Part shown: positions 6,274 to 12,675 of the stretch, in pieces
Layout: every line of letters starts with the position of its first letter
How positions within the stretch are numbered: position 1 is the stretch's first letter
Origin: a virus
Direction: 5' to 3' (one strand)
IMG/VR virus record: IMGVR_UViG_3300017724_000130
Coordinates: 1-20,382 of that record
Length of the DNA stretch: 20,382 nucleotides
Program-made: the position numbers and the translations under genes
The notes under the pieces: generated by a model
The model's input: only the letters and a program-made list of their open reading frames with translations
Told to the model about the DNA's origin: nothing
Databases searched by the model: none

Positions 6274-6820
6274 CTGCGGGCCGGTAGGTTATAGGTTAAA
6301 ACTAAGTTTAACAAATTAAAATTATCTAAGGAGATTATTATGACAACACTAAGAGTGAACACGCCTTTCGGCACAAGACTATTCCCAACTGATTTATTAT
6401 TTAAGAATTTTTTCGATCAAGCTTCGGCTTTTGAGACTAATGTTGATAGGAAAATAAACCATCCTGTCGACATTATCTATACGGAAGAAGCCTTAATATT
6501 TGAAATAGCAGCAGTTGGATTAAATAAGGAAGACATCGATCTTTCGACAGAGGATGGAACTACGTTAAAGGTTTCATATACTAAACCAACCATCGAATCT
6601 AATGATTCAGATCAAGACGCAGGAGAATATATCCATAAGGGTATTGCGAAACGGTCTTTTCATTTAGGATGGAAAATTAGTCCTAAGTTTGATTTAACAA
6701 AAATTACGGCATCTATGGAAAACGGCCTTCTAAGATTAGAAGTACCCGCAGGTTCAGATAGTAAGCCTAAAACAATTACAATTAAATAGGTTATATAAAC
6801 AAATAAAAACTGGCCCGCAG
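6274..6820. repeat. Repeats bracketing hsp20
   Basis: CTGCGGGCC at 6274-6282 and its exact reverse complement GGCCCGCAG at 6812-6820 flank hsp20, and TAGGTTATA occurs in direct orientation at 6285-6293 and 6787-6795. Nine-base GC-rich matches are unlikely by chance in so AT-rich a sequence. They may mark a transfer boundary or common regulatory sites in the two leaders. Confidence 0.5.
6340..6789 (+). CDS. hsp20: Small heat-shock protein Hsp20
   Basis: A 149-residue alpha-crystallin family chaperone, which binds unfolding proteins without ATP and forms cytoplasmic oligomers. Seen: the strand pattern of the crystallin domain from about residue 42 to 137, GIAKRSFHLGWKI at 101-113 (the conserved xRxF strand), the hallmark A-x-M-x-N-G-L-L at 124-131 and a C-terminal I-T-I matching the IxI oligomer motif. 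Hsp20 is a common gene of T4-like marine phages, where it is thought to help virion protein folding. A strong AAGGAG ribosome site precedes ATG 6340. The gene is flanked by a 9-bp inverted repeat and a 9-bp direct repeat, noted separately. Confidence 0.95.
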   Translation: MTTLRVNTPFGTRLFPTDLLFKNFFDQASAFETNVDRKINHPVDIIYTEEALIFEIAAVGLNKEDIDLSTEDGTTLKVSYTKPTIESNDSDQDAGEYIHKGIAKRSFHLGWKISPKFDLTKITASMENGLLRLEVPAGSDSKPKTITIK

Positions 6821-6830
6821 GCTGATAGTT

Positions 6831-7055
6831 ATGAATAAAATATTTTACAATGGTAATGAAGCATACCACATAATTAGAACAATTTCAATAGAAGATTGTA
6901 ATCCTAGAAAGTACGGTATACCTAAAGACGATTATAATTCATATATGAAAGTACTCCAAGTATGGAGAAACCAATGTAATTGTGACCATGTATTAAAGAA
7001 AGATAATAGTTTTATGTTGTGTAGAACTATTAAAGATGCTCAAATTATAGAATAA
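6831..7055 (+). CDS. Hypothetical protein, 74 aa
   Basis: A small soluble protein with four cysteines (C-N-C around residues 49-51) and no clear motif. Its ATG follows directly on a short potential hairpin (AACT-GCC...GGC-AGTT, 6808-6830) with no Shine-Dalgarno site. It ends just before the tmRNA promoter. No family recognised. Confidence 0.65.
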   Translation: MNKIFYNGNEAYHIIRTISIEDCNPRKYGIPKDDYNSYMKVLQVWRNQCNCDHVLKKDNSFMLCRTIKDAQIIE

Positions 7056-7069
7056 TATCATTTAAATTG

Positions 7070-7078
7070 ATATTTATA
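7070..7078 (+). promoter_or_regulatory. Late-type promoter motif of the tmRNA gene
   Basis: TTGATATTTATAATTG contains ATATTTATA at 7070-7078, immediately upstream of the first paired segment of the permuted tmRNA (GATC at 7082-7085 or TTATAT at 7094). A start site 6-12 bases downstream would fall where the acceptor RNA should begin, which supports both the promoter call and the RNA call. Confidence 0.6.
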
Positions 7079-7084
7079 ATTGAT

Positions 7085-7141
7085 CGTTAGTAGTTATATT
7101 AGCTGCATTGTTGGACGAGGGTTCGATACCCTCCACCTCCA
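7085..7141 (+). ncRNA. tmRNA acceptor piece (tRNA-like 3' part)
   Basis: Holds the 3' side of helix P2, the T-arm and the 3' acceptor strand, with A7141 as discriminator base. The genome reads ACTAAA after the acceptor strand, so the CCA tail is not encoded and must be added by the host CCA enzyme. The 5' end is estimated from the promoter position. Confidence 0.8.
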
Positions 7142-7160
7142 CTAAATAGATTTACAATAT
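7142..7160 (+). other. tmRNA intervening segment (predicted to be excised)
   Basis: Nineteen AT-rich bases join the 3' acceptor end to the 5' acceptor start. In known permuted tmRNAs this loop is removed by tRNA-type processing enzymes (RNase P at the 5' side), leaving two RNAs held together by base pairing. The boundaries follow from the 7-bp acceptor stem plus one discriminator base. Confidence 0.75.
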
Positions 7161-7207
7161 GGGGGTGACTGGATTTGACACAATGATAAGGATATAATGA
7201 AGATCAC

Positions 7208-7249
7208 GCATTAACTGGCGAACAAGTTGAAATGGCGATGGCGGCTTAA
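7208..7249 (+). other. tmRNA tag reading frame, ending in ...EMAMAA
   Basis: Starting at GCA 7208 the frame reads ALTGEQVEMAMAA and stops at TAA 7247-7249. A start at GGC 7217 would give GEQVEMAMAA. The hydrophobic AMAA end matches the xLAA/xVAA ends that ClpXP-type proteases recognise. The stop codon sits in a GCTT...AAGC hairpin loop, the usual location (P5). Which codon is the resume codon cannot be decided from one sequence. Confidence 0.8.
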
Positions 7250-7419
7250 TTTAAGCACCCTGACCCAACGGTTGAAGAAGCATACCGTTTAAGCTTCGGT
7301 GGTAAGAGGTTAATGTATTTCGGAGGGTATTAGGAACTCTCACCCTCTATTTTTGCGTCTGAGACGTCGCGGATAGCTTAAAGAGTTCAGCTGGGAGGGT
7401 TGGCGGATTAAAAAAATAA

Positions 7420-8067
7420 ATGGAAAATAAAACAAATATATCTAGTTGGACAATAGACCAAGTTTTAGACCCAGAGTCTAAATTTTGGGATAAATTACTT
7501 GGTGATATGGATATATATTTATCAACACTAGATCCTGAATCAATAAATGCACTAGGATCAGAACCATTTAGAAGTAGAATAGCTGATTTTATAACATTTT
7601 TTAAGGGTAAAGCTGAGCAAAATCAAGTATTAAAAGAAATAGAAAAGGTTGAAGACGTTGTTACCGGTACACTATGGTCACTAATAAAAGACGAAGATAG
7701 GCATATTTTATTTGATAATGATATCGATTATTTTAGTGATTGGATTGATAGTTGTCCTAGAGAATTGTTAGATATTTATATTAAAGCGCTATCTAAAGGT
7801 GAATCACTTAATGATGTATCAGATACTGAATTAGATTTAACTGGAATTATACAAAAATCAAACATAAAGGAAGATATGTGTAATGTTAGTGTGTATAATG
7901 GCAAACTAATATTATCTTCAACCGATAAAAAATTATTGGATAAATTTAAAATAGTAATGGTAGAAGCAGGCAATACATTAAAAGACTATAGAACAGATAA
8001 AAGTCCTGATAATTTAAAAACAATACACACATATATATTTGAAATTACACATAGTAAAGACAAATAA
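7420..8067 (+). CDS. Hypothetical protein, 215 aa
   Basis: An acidic, soluble 215-residue protein, largely helical in the first 150 residues and with two or three beta strands near the end (NVSVYNGKLILSSTDKKL). The ATG follows an A-rich run with no ribosome site, just behind the tmRNA, so it may be read from the tmRNA promoter or from read-through. No motif or family recognised. Confidence 0.7.
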   Translation: MENKTNISSWTIDQVLDPESKFWDKLLGDMDIYLSTLDPESINALGSEPFRSRIADFITFFKGKAEQNQVLKEIEKVEDVVTGTLWSLIKDEDRHILFDNDIDYFSDWIDSCPRELLDIYIKALSKGESLNDVSDTELDLTGIIQKSNIKEDMCNVSVYNGKLILSSTDKKLLDKFKIVMVEAGNTLKDYRTDKSPDNLKTIHTYIFEITHSKDK

Positions 8068-8086
8068 TATAGTTATAAAGAGCAAT

Positions 8087-8269
8087 ATGAAATATAAGCA
8101 AGAAGTACAAGACATACTTGAAAGTGCAGAAAATTTAGCACTAACACTAGAAACAGTTACTAACACACCAAGATTAGCTAACCCAATTGAAATTAAAAGG
8201 CTAGCAACAGCCCTTAAAAACCTAATTAAAAAAGCATCTGACCGAATAAGTTTGGAGTATGAAGGATAA
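8087..8269 (+). CDS. Hypothetical helical protein, 60 aa
   Basis: A short helical protein. I choose ATG 8087; a longer reading from a TTG at 8039 would run into the preceding gene and lacks a ribosome site. The sequence has a heptad-like pattern (VQDILESAENLALTLETV, then IKRLATALKNLIKKASDR), suggesting a two-helix hairpin or a coiled coil. It overlaps the membrane protein downstream by 11 bases, so the two may work together. No family recognised. Confidence 0.65.
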   Translation: MKYKQEVQDILESAENLALTLETVTNTPRLANPIEIKRLATALKNLIKKASDRISLEYEG

Positions 8270-9335
8270 AATATTACCCTTTTTAATAGCACTATCTGCT
8301 TTAGCCGTATCTGGTTCAGCTGCATTTTACTCTGTCTTTGGATTAAGTAAGTTATTCGCAGGTGCCAGTACACAAGTAATAATAATGGCTGGTTCATTAG
8401 AGTTTGCTAAATTAGTAGTTGCTTCTTTACTATATCAATATTGGAGTTCTATTAATAAATTTTTAAGAACATATCTTTCAATAGCTGTATTTATTTTAAT
8501 GCTTATAACTTCTGGTGGTATATATGGATTCTTATCTGGAGCCTATCAAGAAACAGCAACTAAATCAGAATTTTTAGATAAATCACTGGGCGTATTAGAA
8601 ATTAAACAAACTAGATTTGAAGAAAATAAATCTGATCTTAAAATTGAAAAGGAACAATTAAATAAATCAATTTCAGACTTAAGAATATCATTATCTAACC
8701 CAGCCCAAGTACAATATATAGATAAAACTTCAGGACAACTAATCACAACTACATCTAGTTCTTCTAGGCGAGCACTACAGTCAGAATTAAATAAAACTAT
8801 TAGTGATAGAAATGTACTTAATTTAAAACTTGAAACAATTCAAGATTCTATTATGTCTCTTGATTCAAGAATATTAGATTTAGAAATATCTAACGAAGAT
8901 GAAAGAGAGTTAGGCCCACTAAAATATCTAGCAGAGACAACAGGACAAGATATGAACCAGGTAGTTAATTGGTTTTTACTACTTATAGTTTTTGTATTTG
9001 ACCCATTAGCTATTGCGATGGTTGTAGCAGCCAACTTTGCGTTTACACAAATAAGAAAACCAACAGTAAAAATGTCTGTTCCTGAAGGTATGGAATTTAA
9101 TACACCTTATAAAATACCTAAAAATATCAAAATAGAACCACAAGATATAGTCATGGATAATCTTGAACAAGTAGATAAAAAATATGAATTATATGGTGAA
9201 AAGTATACTGCAGAGGATATATACTCATTATCAAATAATTTGCCGGATACACTTATGAGACAAAATCATATATATATTAAAGAAGGCAATGCAAAATTAG
9301 CATTTGAAGTATTACAAAAAAATAAAATGGTATAA
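8259..9335 (+). CDS. Four-helix membrane protein with a long coiled coil
   Basis: A 358-residue integral membrane protein. Membrane helices are visible at about residues 5-29, 38-60, 70-93 and 235-263. Between the third and fourth lies a 140-residue hydrophilic region (about 95-234) rich in Glu/Lys/Ser with heptad repeats, likely a coiled-coil hairpin on one side of the membrane. The C-terminal 95 residues are soluble. With an even number of membrane helices, the termini lie on the same side, most simply the cytoplasm, and the coil is then periplasmic or cytoplasmic depending on how the third helix is set. The gene is coupled to the small helical protein upstream. Role could be superinfection immunity, lysis timing or envelope remodelling; none is shown by the sequence. 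Confidence 0.8.
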   Translation: MKDKILPFLIALSALAVSGSAAFYSVFGLSKLFAGASTQVIIMAGSLEFAKLVVASLLYQYWSSINKFLRTYLSIAVFILMLITSGGIYGFLSGAYQETATKSEFLDKSLGVLEIKQTRFEENKSDLKIEKEQLNKSISDLRISLSNPAQVQYIDKTSGQLITTTSSSSRRALQSELNKTISDRNVLNLKLETIQDSIMSLDSRILDLEISNEDERELGPLKYLAETTGQDMNQVVNWFLLLIVFVFDPLAIAMVVAANFAFTQIRKPTVKMSVPEGMEFNTPYKIPKNIKIEPQDIVMDNLEQVDKKYELYGEKYTAEDIYSLSNNLPDTLMRQNHIYIKEGNAKLAFEVLQKNKMV

Positions 9336-9347
9336 AGAGAATAAGTT

Positions 9348-9890
9348 ATGTCAGAAGAAGAAAAATCTCAATATTTAGTAGAATACAGACCCGGTACAGC
9401 TTGGAATGAAAGAAAGGGTACAATGTATAGGTGGATGGAATGTAAACGTTGTGGTCAAATGTCAAAATGTAGTGAAGACACCACAGCCACAACATGTTCA
9501 GACTGTGTTGCTGAATTAGTTGATCCGGTTGAAATAGGATATAAAAAATCAGATAAACCAAGAGGTTGGACACTAAAGGGTGTTTTTGTAGATAAAGAAG
9601 GCAATGTATATCATAAAGGTGTAGAACAACCAGAACTAAAAGGATCCCTAAAAGCAACAGAGACAGAAAAACGCATACCGTCAAAAAGAATGACAAAAAA
9701 TGAAAAAAACGAACTGATAGGTATTGCAGCTTTAAATTTACACAAATTAAAACGAAAGTTGCAAACATTACGTTGGAAAAAAGATAAAAAGCCAATTTTA
9801 AGTGAAATTAAATTGCATTCAAAGGTTGCATCTGCTAAATTCCCTAGAAACTTCAATCGGGAAGAATATTTATCAAAATACAAAAAATAA
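9348..9890 (+). CDS. Zinc-ribbon protein, 180 aa
   Basis: Residues 32-53 read C-x2-C-x14-C-x2-C (C32, C35, C50, C53; C41 is extra), a zinc-ribbon knuckle pair. The rest is strongly basic, especially from residue 105 (RIPSKRMTKNEKNE, then LKRKLQTLRWKKDKK), consistent with nucleic-acid binding. Zinc-ribbon proteins in phages serve in transcription control or as small adaptor subunits; the exact role is unknown. The start ATG 9348 follows a weak AGAGAATAAGTT. Confidence 0.8.
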   Translation: MSEEEKSQYLVEYRPGTAWNERKGTMYRWMECKRCGQMSKCSEDTTATTCSDCVAELVDPVEIGYKKSDKPRGWTLKGVFVDKEGNVYHKGVEQPELKGSLKATETEKRIPSKRMTKNEKNELIGIAALNLHKLKRKLQTLRWKKDKKPILSEIKLHSKVASAKFPRNFNREEYLSKYKK

Positions 9891-9915
9891 CATACATATT
9901 ATTTTCCTGTTTGAG

Positions 9916-9932
9916 TTATTTTTATTATATTA
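9916..9932 (+). promoter_or_regulatory. AT-rich promoter-like element before the 9939 gene
   Basis: TTATTTTTATTATATTA shares the core TTTTTATTATATT with the duplicated cassette (1299-1311) and with 5478-5490. It is the only intergenic sequence in the 9.3-12.5 kb cluster, so it may start a transcript that runs through the HD protein to gp55. Confidence 0.4.
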
Positions 9933-9938
9933 ACTAAT

Positions 9939-10094
9939 ATGAAAGAATTAATAGAAGAACTAATGGTTATAGTTATTGTTTTAATAATAACAACTATTGT
10001 AGTGTCTATTGTTTCTATATTTATGTTAATATTTTTACCAATAAAGATTCTAGAGAGAATAGGAAAATGGATACAAAAAATTACAACACCTTAA
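9939..10094 (+). CDS. Very small single-pass membrane protein, 51 aa
   Basis: ATG 9939 to TAA 10092-10094 encodes 51 residues: an acidic start (MKELIEELM), one long Ile/Val-rich membrane helix (about residues 9-35) and a basic amphipathic tail (PIKILERIGKWIQKITTP). It overlaps the next gene by 28 bases. Too short for many gene callers but its composition is that of a real membrane peptide; an antiholin- or spanin-like role is possible but not shown. Confidence 0.6.
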   Translation: MKELIEELMVIVIVLIITTIVVSIVSIFMLIFLPIKILERIGKWIQKITTP

Positions 10095-10303
10095 TATATA
10101 ATAGAGGTTCTAGTACAAAAGAAGCAAAAAGCATAAAGTTTGATTTACCTGAAGGTATGACTTGTGCAGAGTTTAAGGTTATATGTATTAGAATGGCTCA
10201 CGCAATAGGCTATCATGATAATTCAGTACGAGAACAATTTGGCTCAATTAGTGATGCAAATATCAAAGCTGATAAAGAACAATTAAAATTATTATTTGAC
10301 TAG
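10067..10303 (+). CDS. Hypothetical protein, 78 aa
   Basis: A small soluble protein preceded by AGGA at a suitable spacing. Contains a beta-type start (SIKFDLPEGMT) and a helix with CAEFKVICIRMAHAIGYHD. The order strand-helix-helix suggests a compact alpha/beta domain. No family recognised. Confidence 0.7.
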   Translation: MDTKNYNTLIYNRGSSTKEAKSIKFDLPEGMTCAEFKVICIRMAHAIGYHDNSVREQFGSISDANIKADKEQLKLLFD

Positions 10304-10305
10304 TT

Positions 10306-10548
10306 ATGGAAAACACACAAGAAATAAAAACACAAGTATTAGAAAGAGTACCTCCTGGAGATAGATGGAAACCGGTTGGTAGAACAGACACTGTATTTGA
10401 ATCGTTAACTGATGGTTTAGAATGGTGTTATCAAGAAACAGGATGTAGAGATTATCACCTTGCTGCATTTGACGGAAAGGTATACTCTATTGACCAAGTA
10501 GAAAAAGCCCCTGAACCACCTAAACAATTTAGTCTATACGGAGAATAA
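10306..10548 (+). CDS. Hypothetical protein, 80 aa
   Basis: A small soluble protein starting two bases after the previous stop. The region VFESLTDGLEWCYQETGCRDYHLAA has two cysteines and an amphipathic helix, followed by a beta strand (AFDGKVYSID). No family recognised. Ends two bases before the next ATG. Confidence 0.7.
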   Translation: MENTQEIKTQVLERVPPGDRWKPVGRTDTVFESLTDGLEWCYQETGCRDYHLAAFDGKVYSIDQVEKAPEPPKQFSLYGE

Positions 10549-10550
10549 TA

Positions 10551-10712
10551 ATGACAGAAGAAACAATATCAAAAATAACAGATTACATTTATAAAAATTA
10601 TCCATCATACAAAGGTATACAATTAATTATTAGGGAAAAGTCTAATTGTTTTCAAGTATCTAAGCATGAAGACGGATCCCCATTAATATTAGGAAAAAAA
10701 ATAGGAAAATAA
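10551..10712 (+). CDS. Hypothetical protein, 53 aa
   Basis: ATG 10551 to TAA 10710-10712 encodes 53 residues (MTEETISKITDYIYKNYPSY...), filling exactly the gap between its neighbours, with starts spaced as in the rest of the cluster. One amphipathic helix followed by two beta strands. Function unknown; kept because the fit to the operon is perfect and codon use is like that of its neighbours. Confidence 0.6.
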   Translation: MTEETISKITDYIYKNYPSYKGIQLIIREKSNCFQVSKHEDGSPLILGKKIGK

Positions 10713-10713
10713 T

Positions 10714-11496
10714 ATGAAATTAACAGAAGAACAAATAGTACAAAACTGGGAACAACTACAAACAAGAATAGCAGATAACTTTGATGGTGATAGAAAAAAT
10801 AACCTATTAAAATTATATAGTGACCTTTCAGAAAGAATGATGCTTGCACCGGCCTCTGGAATAGAACACTTTCATAATTGTTTTGCTGGTGGCTATGTAG
10901 ACCACGTATTAAGGGTTATGGATTGTACTGAAAGATTATATATCCAATGGGAAGAAATGGGTGCTGATATGTCTGGATATACTAAGGAAGAAATTATGTT
11001 TTGTGCTCTTAATCATGACTTAGGTAAGGCTGGAGATATAGATAACGATTATTATATACCAAACCCTAGTGAATGGCATAGAAAAAACCAAGGTAAAATA
11101 TATGATCCTAATCCAAATATACAAAACATGACAGTACCGCATAGAAGCATATGGTTGCTTTCAAAATATGAAATTCAATTTTCTCAAAATGAAATGATAG
11201 GAATATTAACCCATGATGGTGTATATGATTCTGCAAATGATTCTTACCTTAAACCATGGGGAAAAGAAAAAGCCTTATGGAATAATCTACCAATAATTCT
11301 ACATCATGCAGATCACATGGCTTCCAGAATAGAATATGAAGCTTGGAAATCTGGTAGTAAAATAAAGTCAGCGTTTACAAAACCAAGAGAAACAACATTA
11401 ATTAAAAAACCTAGTGCTAAAAAGGTTAAAATATCTACAGCTACAAATGGTACACCAGCACAAGATATGTTTAAGGACTTATTTGGAGAATCATAA
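10714..11496 (+). CDS. HD-domain phosphohydrolase
   Basis: A 260-residue metal-dependent phosphohydrolase of the HD superfamily, which cleaves phosphate esters of nucleotides. Seen: GGYVDHVLRV with H64, the defining H101-D102 in CALNHDLGK, a histidine at H143 and H167 in ILTHDG, and the late D200 in LHHADHMASR. This fits the H...HD...H...H...D metal-binding order. The last 45 residues are basic and low-complexity. HD proteins in T4-like phages are thought to act on nucleotide pools or signalling nucleotides; the substrate here is unknown. It precedes two genes ending in the late sigma factor, and its stop overlaps the next ATG by one base. Confidence 0.85.
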   Translation: MKLTEEQIVQNWEQLQTRIADNFDGDRKNNLLKLYSDLSERMMLAPASGIEHFHNCFAGGYVDHVLRVMDCTERLYIQWEEMGADMSGYTKEEIMFCALNHDLGKAGDIDNDYYIPNPSEWHRKNQGKIYDPNPNIQNMTVPHRSIWLLSKYEIQFSQNEMIGILTHDGVYDSANDSYLKPWGKEKALWNNLPIILHHADHMASRIEYEAWKSGSKIKSAFTKPRETTLIKKPSAKKVKISTATNGTPAQDMFKDLFGES

Positions 11497-11774
11497 TGTA
11501 TAATATATCTATAGATATTTTAATAACTCTATTATTGTTTGCTAGTATTTATGTTAACTGGAATCTATTTACAAAAATAGAAAAACTAGAAGAAGCAAAC
11601 GAAGAGGCAACAGATTGGATTTTAGGATATGGTGTTTCACTGGATAATATATTAACAAAAATAAAAGACTTAGATTCTAAAAATATATTTGAATCAGATG
11701 ATGAAGTAGGAGTAGTTTTTAAATCTATAAAAGAAACTATAGAATCTTTAGAGGAGTTAAAAAATAATGATTAG
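11496..11774 (+). CDS. Membrane-anchored coiled-coil protein, 92 aa
   Basis: An N-terminal membrane helix (about residues 5-25) followed by a coiled-coil stretch rich in Glu/Lys. The phrase SKNIFESDDEVGVVFKSIKE looks like a conserved core (I recall similar phrases in T4-like marine phages, unchecked). It overlaps HD upstream by one base and gp55 downstream by eight. Function unknown. Confidence 0.75.
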   Translation: MYNISIDILITLLLFASIYVNWNLFTKIEKLEEANEEATDWILGYGVSLDNILTKIKDLDSKNIFESDDEVGVVFKSIKETIESLEELKNND

Positions 11775-12540
11775 TCCAGTTGAACAATTCTATATAGATA
11801 TAGAAAAATTAAGAGAAAAAGAAAGACAAGAAGCATTACTACCAGCAGTTGCAAGAAGAGGTAGACCCAGAAAAAGAAAATTATATTTTACAGATGAAAC
11901 TGAAATGGCCATAATAGCATATAATATAGAAGAAAATATGCGATTAAAAAACAAAGTTTATAATGAGTTTATAAAACACCCTTTTGAAAAATTGTCTGAA
12001 AATATTATACATACATTTAAGTTTTATTATTTTGACGGTGGAACTCGAGAGGTACAACAAGAAGTTATAGCTTTTTTAATAGAAAAAATGAAAAAGTTTA
12101 CACCTGGAAAAGGAAAGGCTTTTTCATACTTTGGCCAAATAACTAAAAATTATTTGATACAAAACAACAATAAAAATTATAAGGATTTAAAAAATAAGGC
12201 ACCAATAACTGTTATAGATTTAAAGAGAGATTTAGGCGCCGAACAAGCATTACAAGATAAAAGAGACGGGCTAGATACATTCATGGACAGTTTTGTCACA
12301 TATTATAGTAAAAAGGTTGATGAAAAATTCAAATCCCAAAGAGATAAAAAAATAGCTTACGCAACATTAAAGCTATTCGAAGACAGAAAAAACATAGAAA
12401 TTTTCAACAAAAAAGCATTATACATTTTAATTAGAGAAATGACTAACACCAAAACACAACATATCACAAAGGTGGTCAATGTCATAAAACTTGATTTCAA
12501 AGAATTATATAAAAGATTTGAAAACGGAGCATATATTTAG
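11767..12540 (+). CDS. 55: Late-transcription sigma factor, gp55-like
   Basis: A 257-residue homologue of T4 gp55, a minimal sigma-70 relative that makes host RNA polymerase read phage late promoters. Seen: the long helical region at about residues 65-140, with HPFEKLSENIIHTFKF followed by the signature GKGKAFSYFGQITKNYLIQ (115-133), equivalent to sigma region 2. T4 gp55 is 185 residues; this one has about 40 extra residues at the start, including a basic R-R-G-R-P-R-K-R-K run (30-38) like an AT-hook, which would bind AT-rich DNA. The putative promoter motif TATTTATA lies just downstream and in front of the structural genes. The T4 partners gp33 and gp45 are not visible in this window. Confidence 0.88.
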   Translation: MISPVEQFYIDIEKLREKERQEALLPAVARRGRPRKRKLYFTDETEMAIIAYNIEENMRLKNKVYNEFIKHPFEKLSENIIHTFKFYYFDGGTREVQQEVIAFLIEKMKKFTPGKGKAFSYFGQITKNYLIQNNNKNYKDLKNKAPITVIDLKRDLGAEQALQDKRDGLDTFMDSFVTYYSKKVDEKFKSQRDKKIAYATLKLFEDRKNIEIFNKKALYILIREMTNTKTQHITKVVNVIKLDFKELYKRFENGAYI

Positions 12541-12550
12541 GATATAAAGT

Positions 12551-12559
12551 ATATTTATA
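12551..12559 (+). promoter_or_regulatory. Late-type promoter motif upstream of the outer-membrane gene
   Basis: ATATTTATA in the context AGTATATTTATATTCGG, 10 bases after the gp55 stop and 117 before the next ATG. The long leader carries GGTTA four times (12563, 12577 region, 12591, 12609 region). Confidence 0.55.
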
Positions 12560-12575
12560 TTCGGTTATAGCAATA

Positions 12576-12623
12576 GGTTATTAAATAAAGGTTACAAGAA
12601 TAGCGCAAGGTTATTCAATAAAG
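12576..12623 (+). repeat. Leader repeat GGTTATT(A/C)AATAAAG
   Basis: GGTTATTAAATAAAG (12576-12590) and GGTTATTCAATAAAG (12609-12623) are 15-bp copies differing at one base, in the untranslated leader of the outer-membrane protein. The GGTTA pieces also appear in the hsp20 leader. Possible operator or RNA-binding sites. Confidence 0.5.
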
Positions 12624-12675
12624 TCTTAAACGAAGAGAGCATTCAACTAAGCAAATTAAACAAGGAGAGAAAATT

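Larger units (their letters stand above)
7082..7407 (+). ncRNA. ssrA: Circularly permuted (two-piece) tmRNA, phage-encoded
   Basis: tmRNA rescues ribosomes stalled on broken messages and adds a degradation tag. Here the gene order is reversed: the T-arm (GAGGG-TTCGATA-CCCTC, 7117-7133) and the 3' acceptor strand CACCTCC (7134-7140) come first, then a short spacer, then the 5' acceptor strand GGGGGTG (7161-7167) followed by the conserved ACTGGATTTGACA. The acceptor strands pair over all 7 bp. ACAATG (7180-7185) pairs with CATTGT (7106-7111), and ATATAA (7192-7197) with TTATAT (7094-7099), forming the long P2 helix between the pieces. After the tag frame come two H-type pseudoknots: AACGGT/ACCGTT (7267-7272/7284-7289) crossing GAAGC/GCTTC (7277-7281/7293-7297), and GAGGGT/ACCCTC (7323-7328/7342-7347) crossing GAACTCT/AGAGTTC (7334-7340/7382-7388). 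Outer ends are approximate. No gene-like frame occupies 7056-7419. Confidence 0.92.

Noticed and set aside
7081-7141. A tRNA ending in the T-arm GGTTCGATACC and CACCTCC
   Set aside because: No matching 5' acceptor strand, D-arm or anticodon arm lies upstream; the matching strand GGGGGTG lies downstream, as in a permuted tmRNA.
8039-8269. A TTG start at 8039 for the 60-aa protein
   Set aside because: It lies inside the preceding gene with no ribosome site; ATG 8087 is in the gap between genes.
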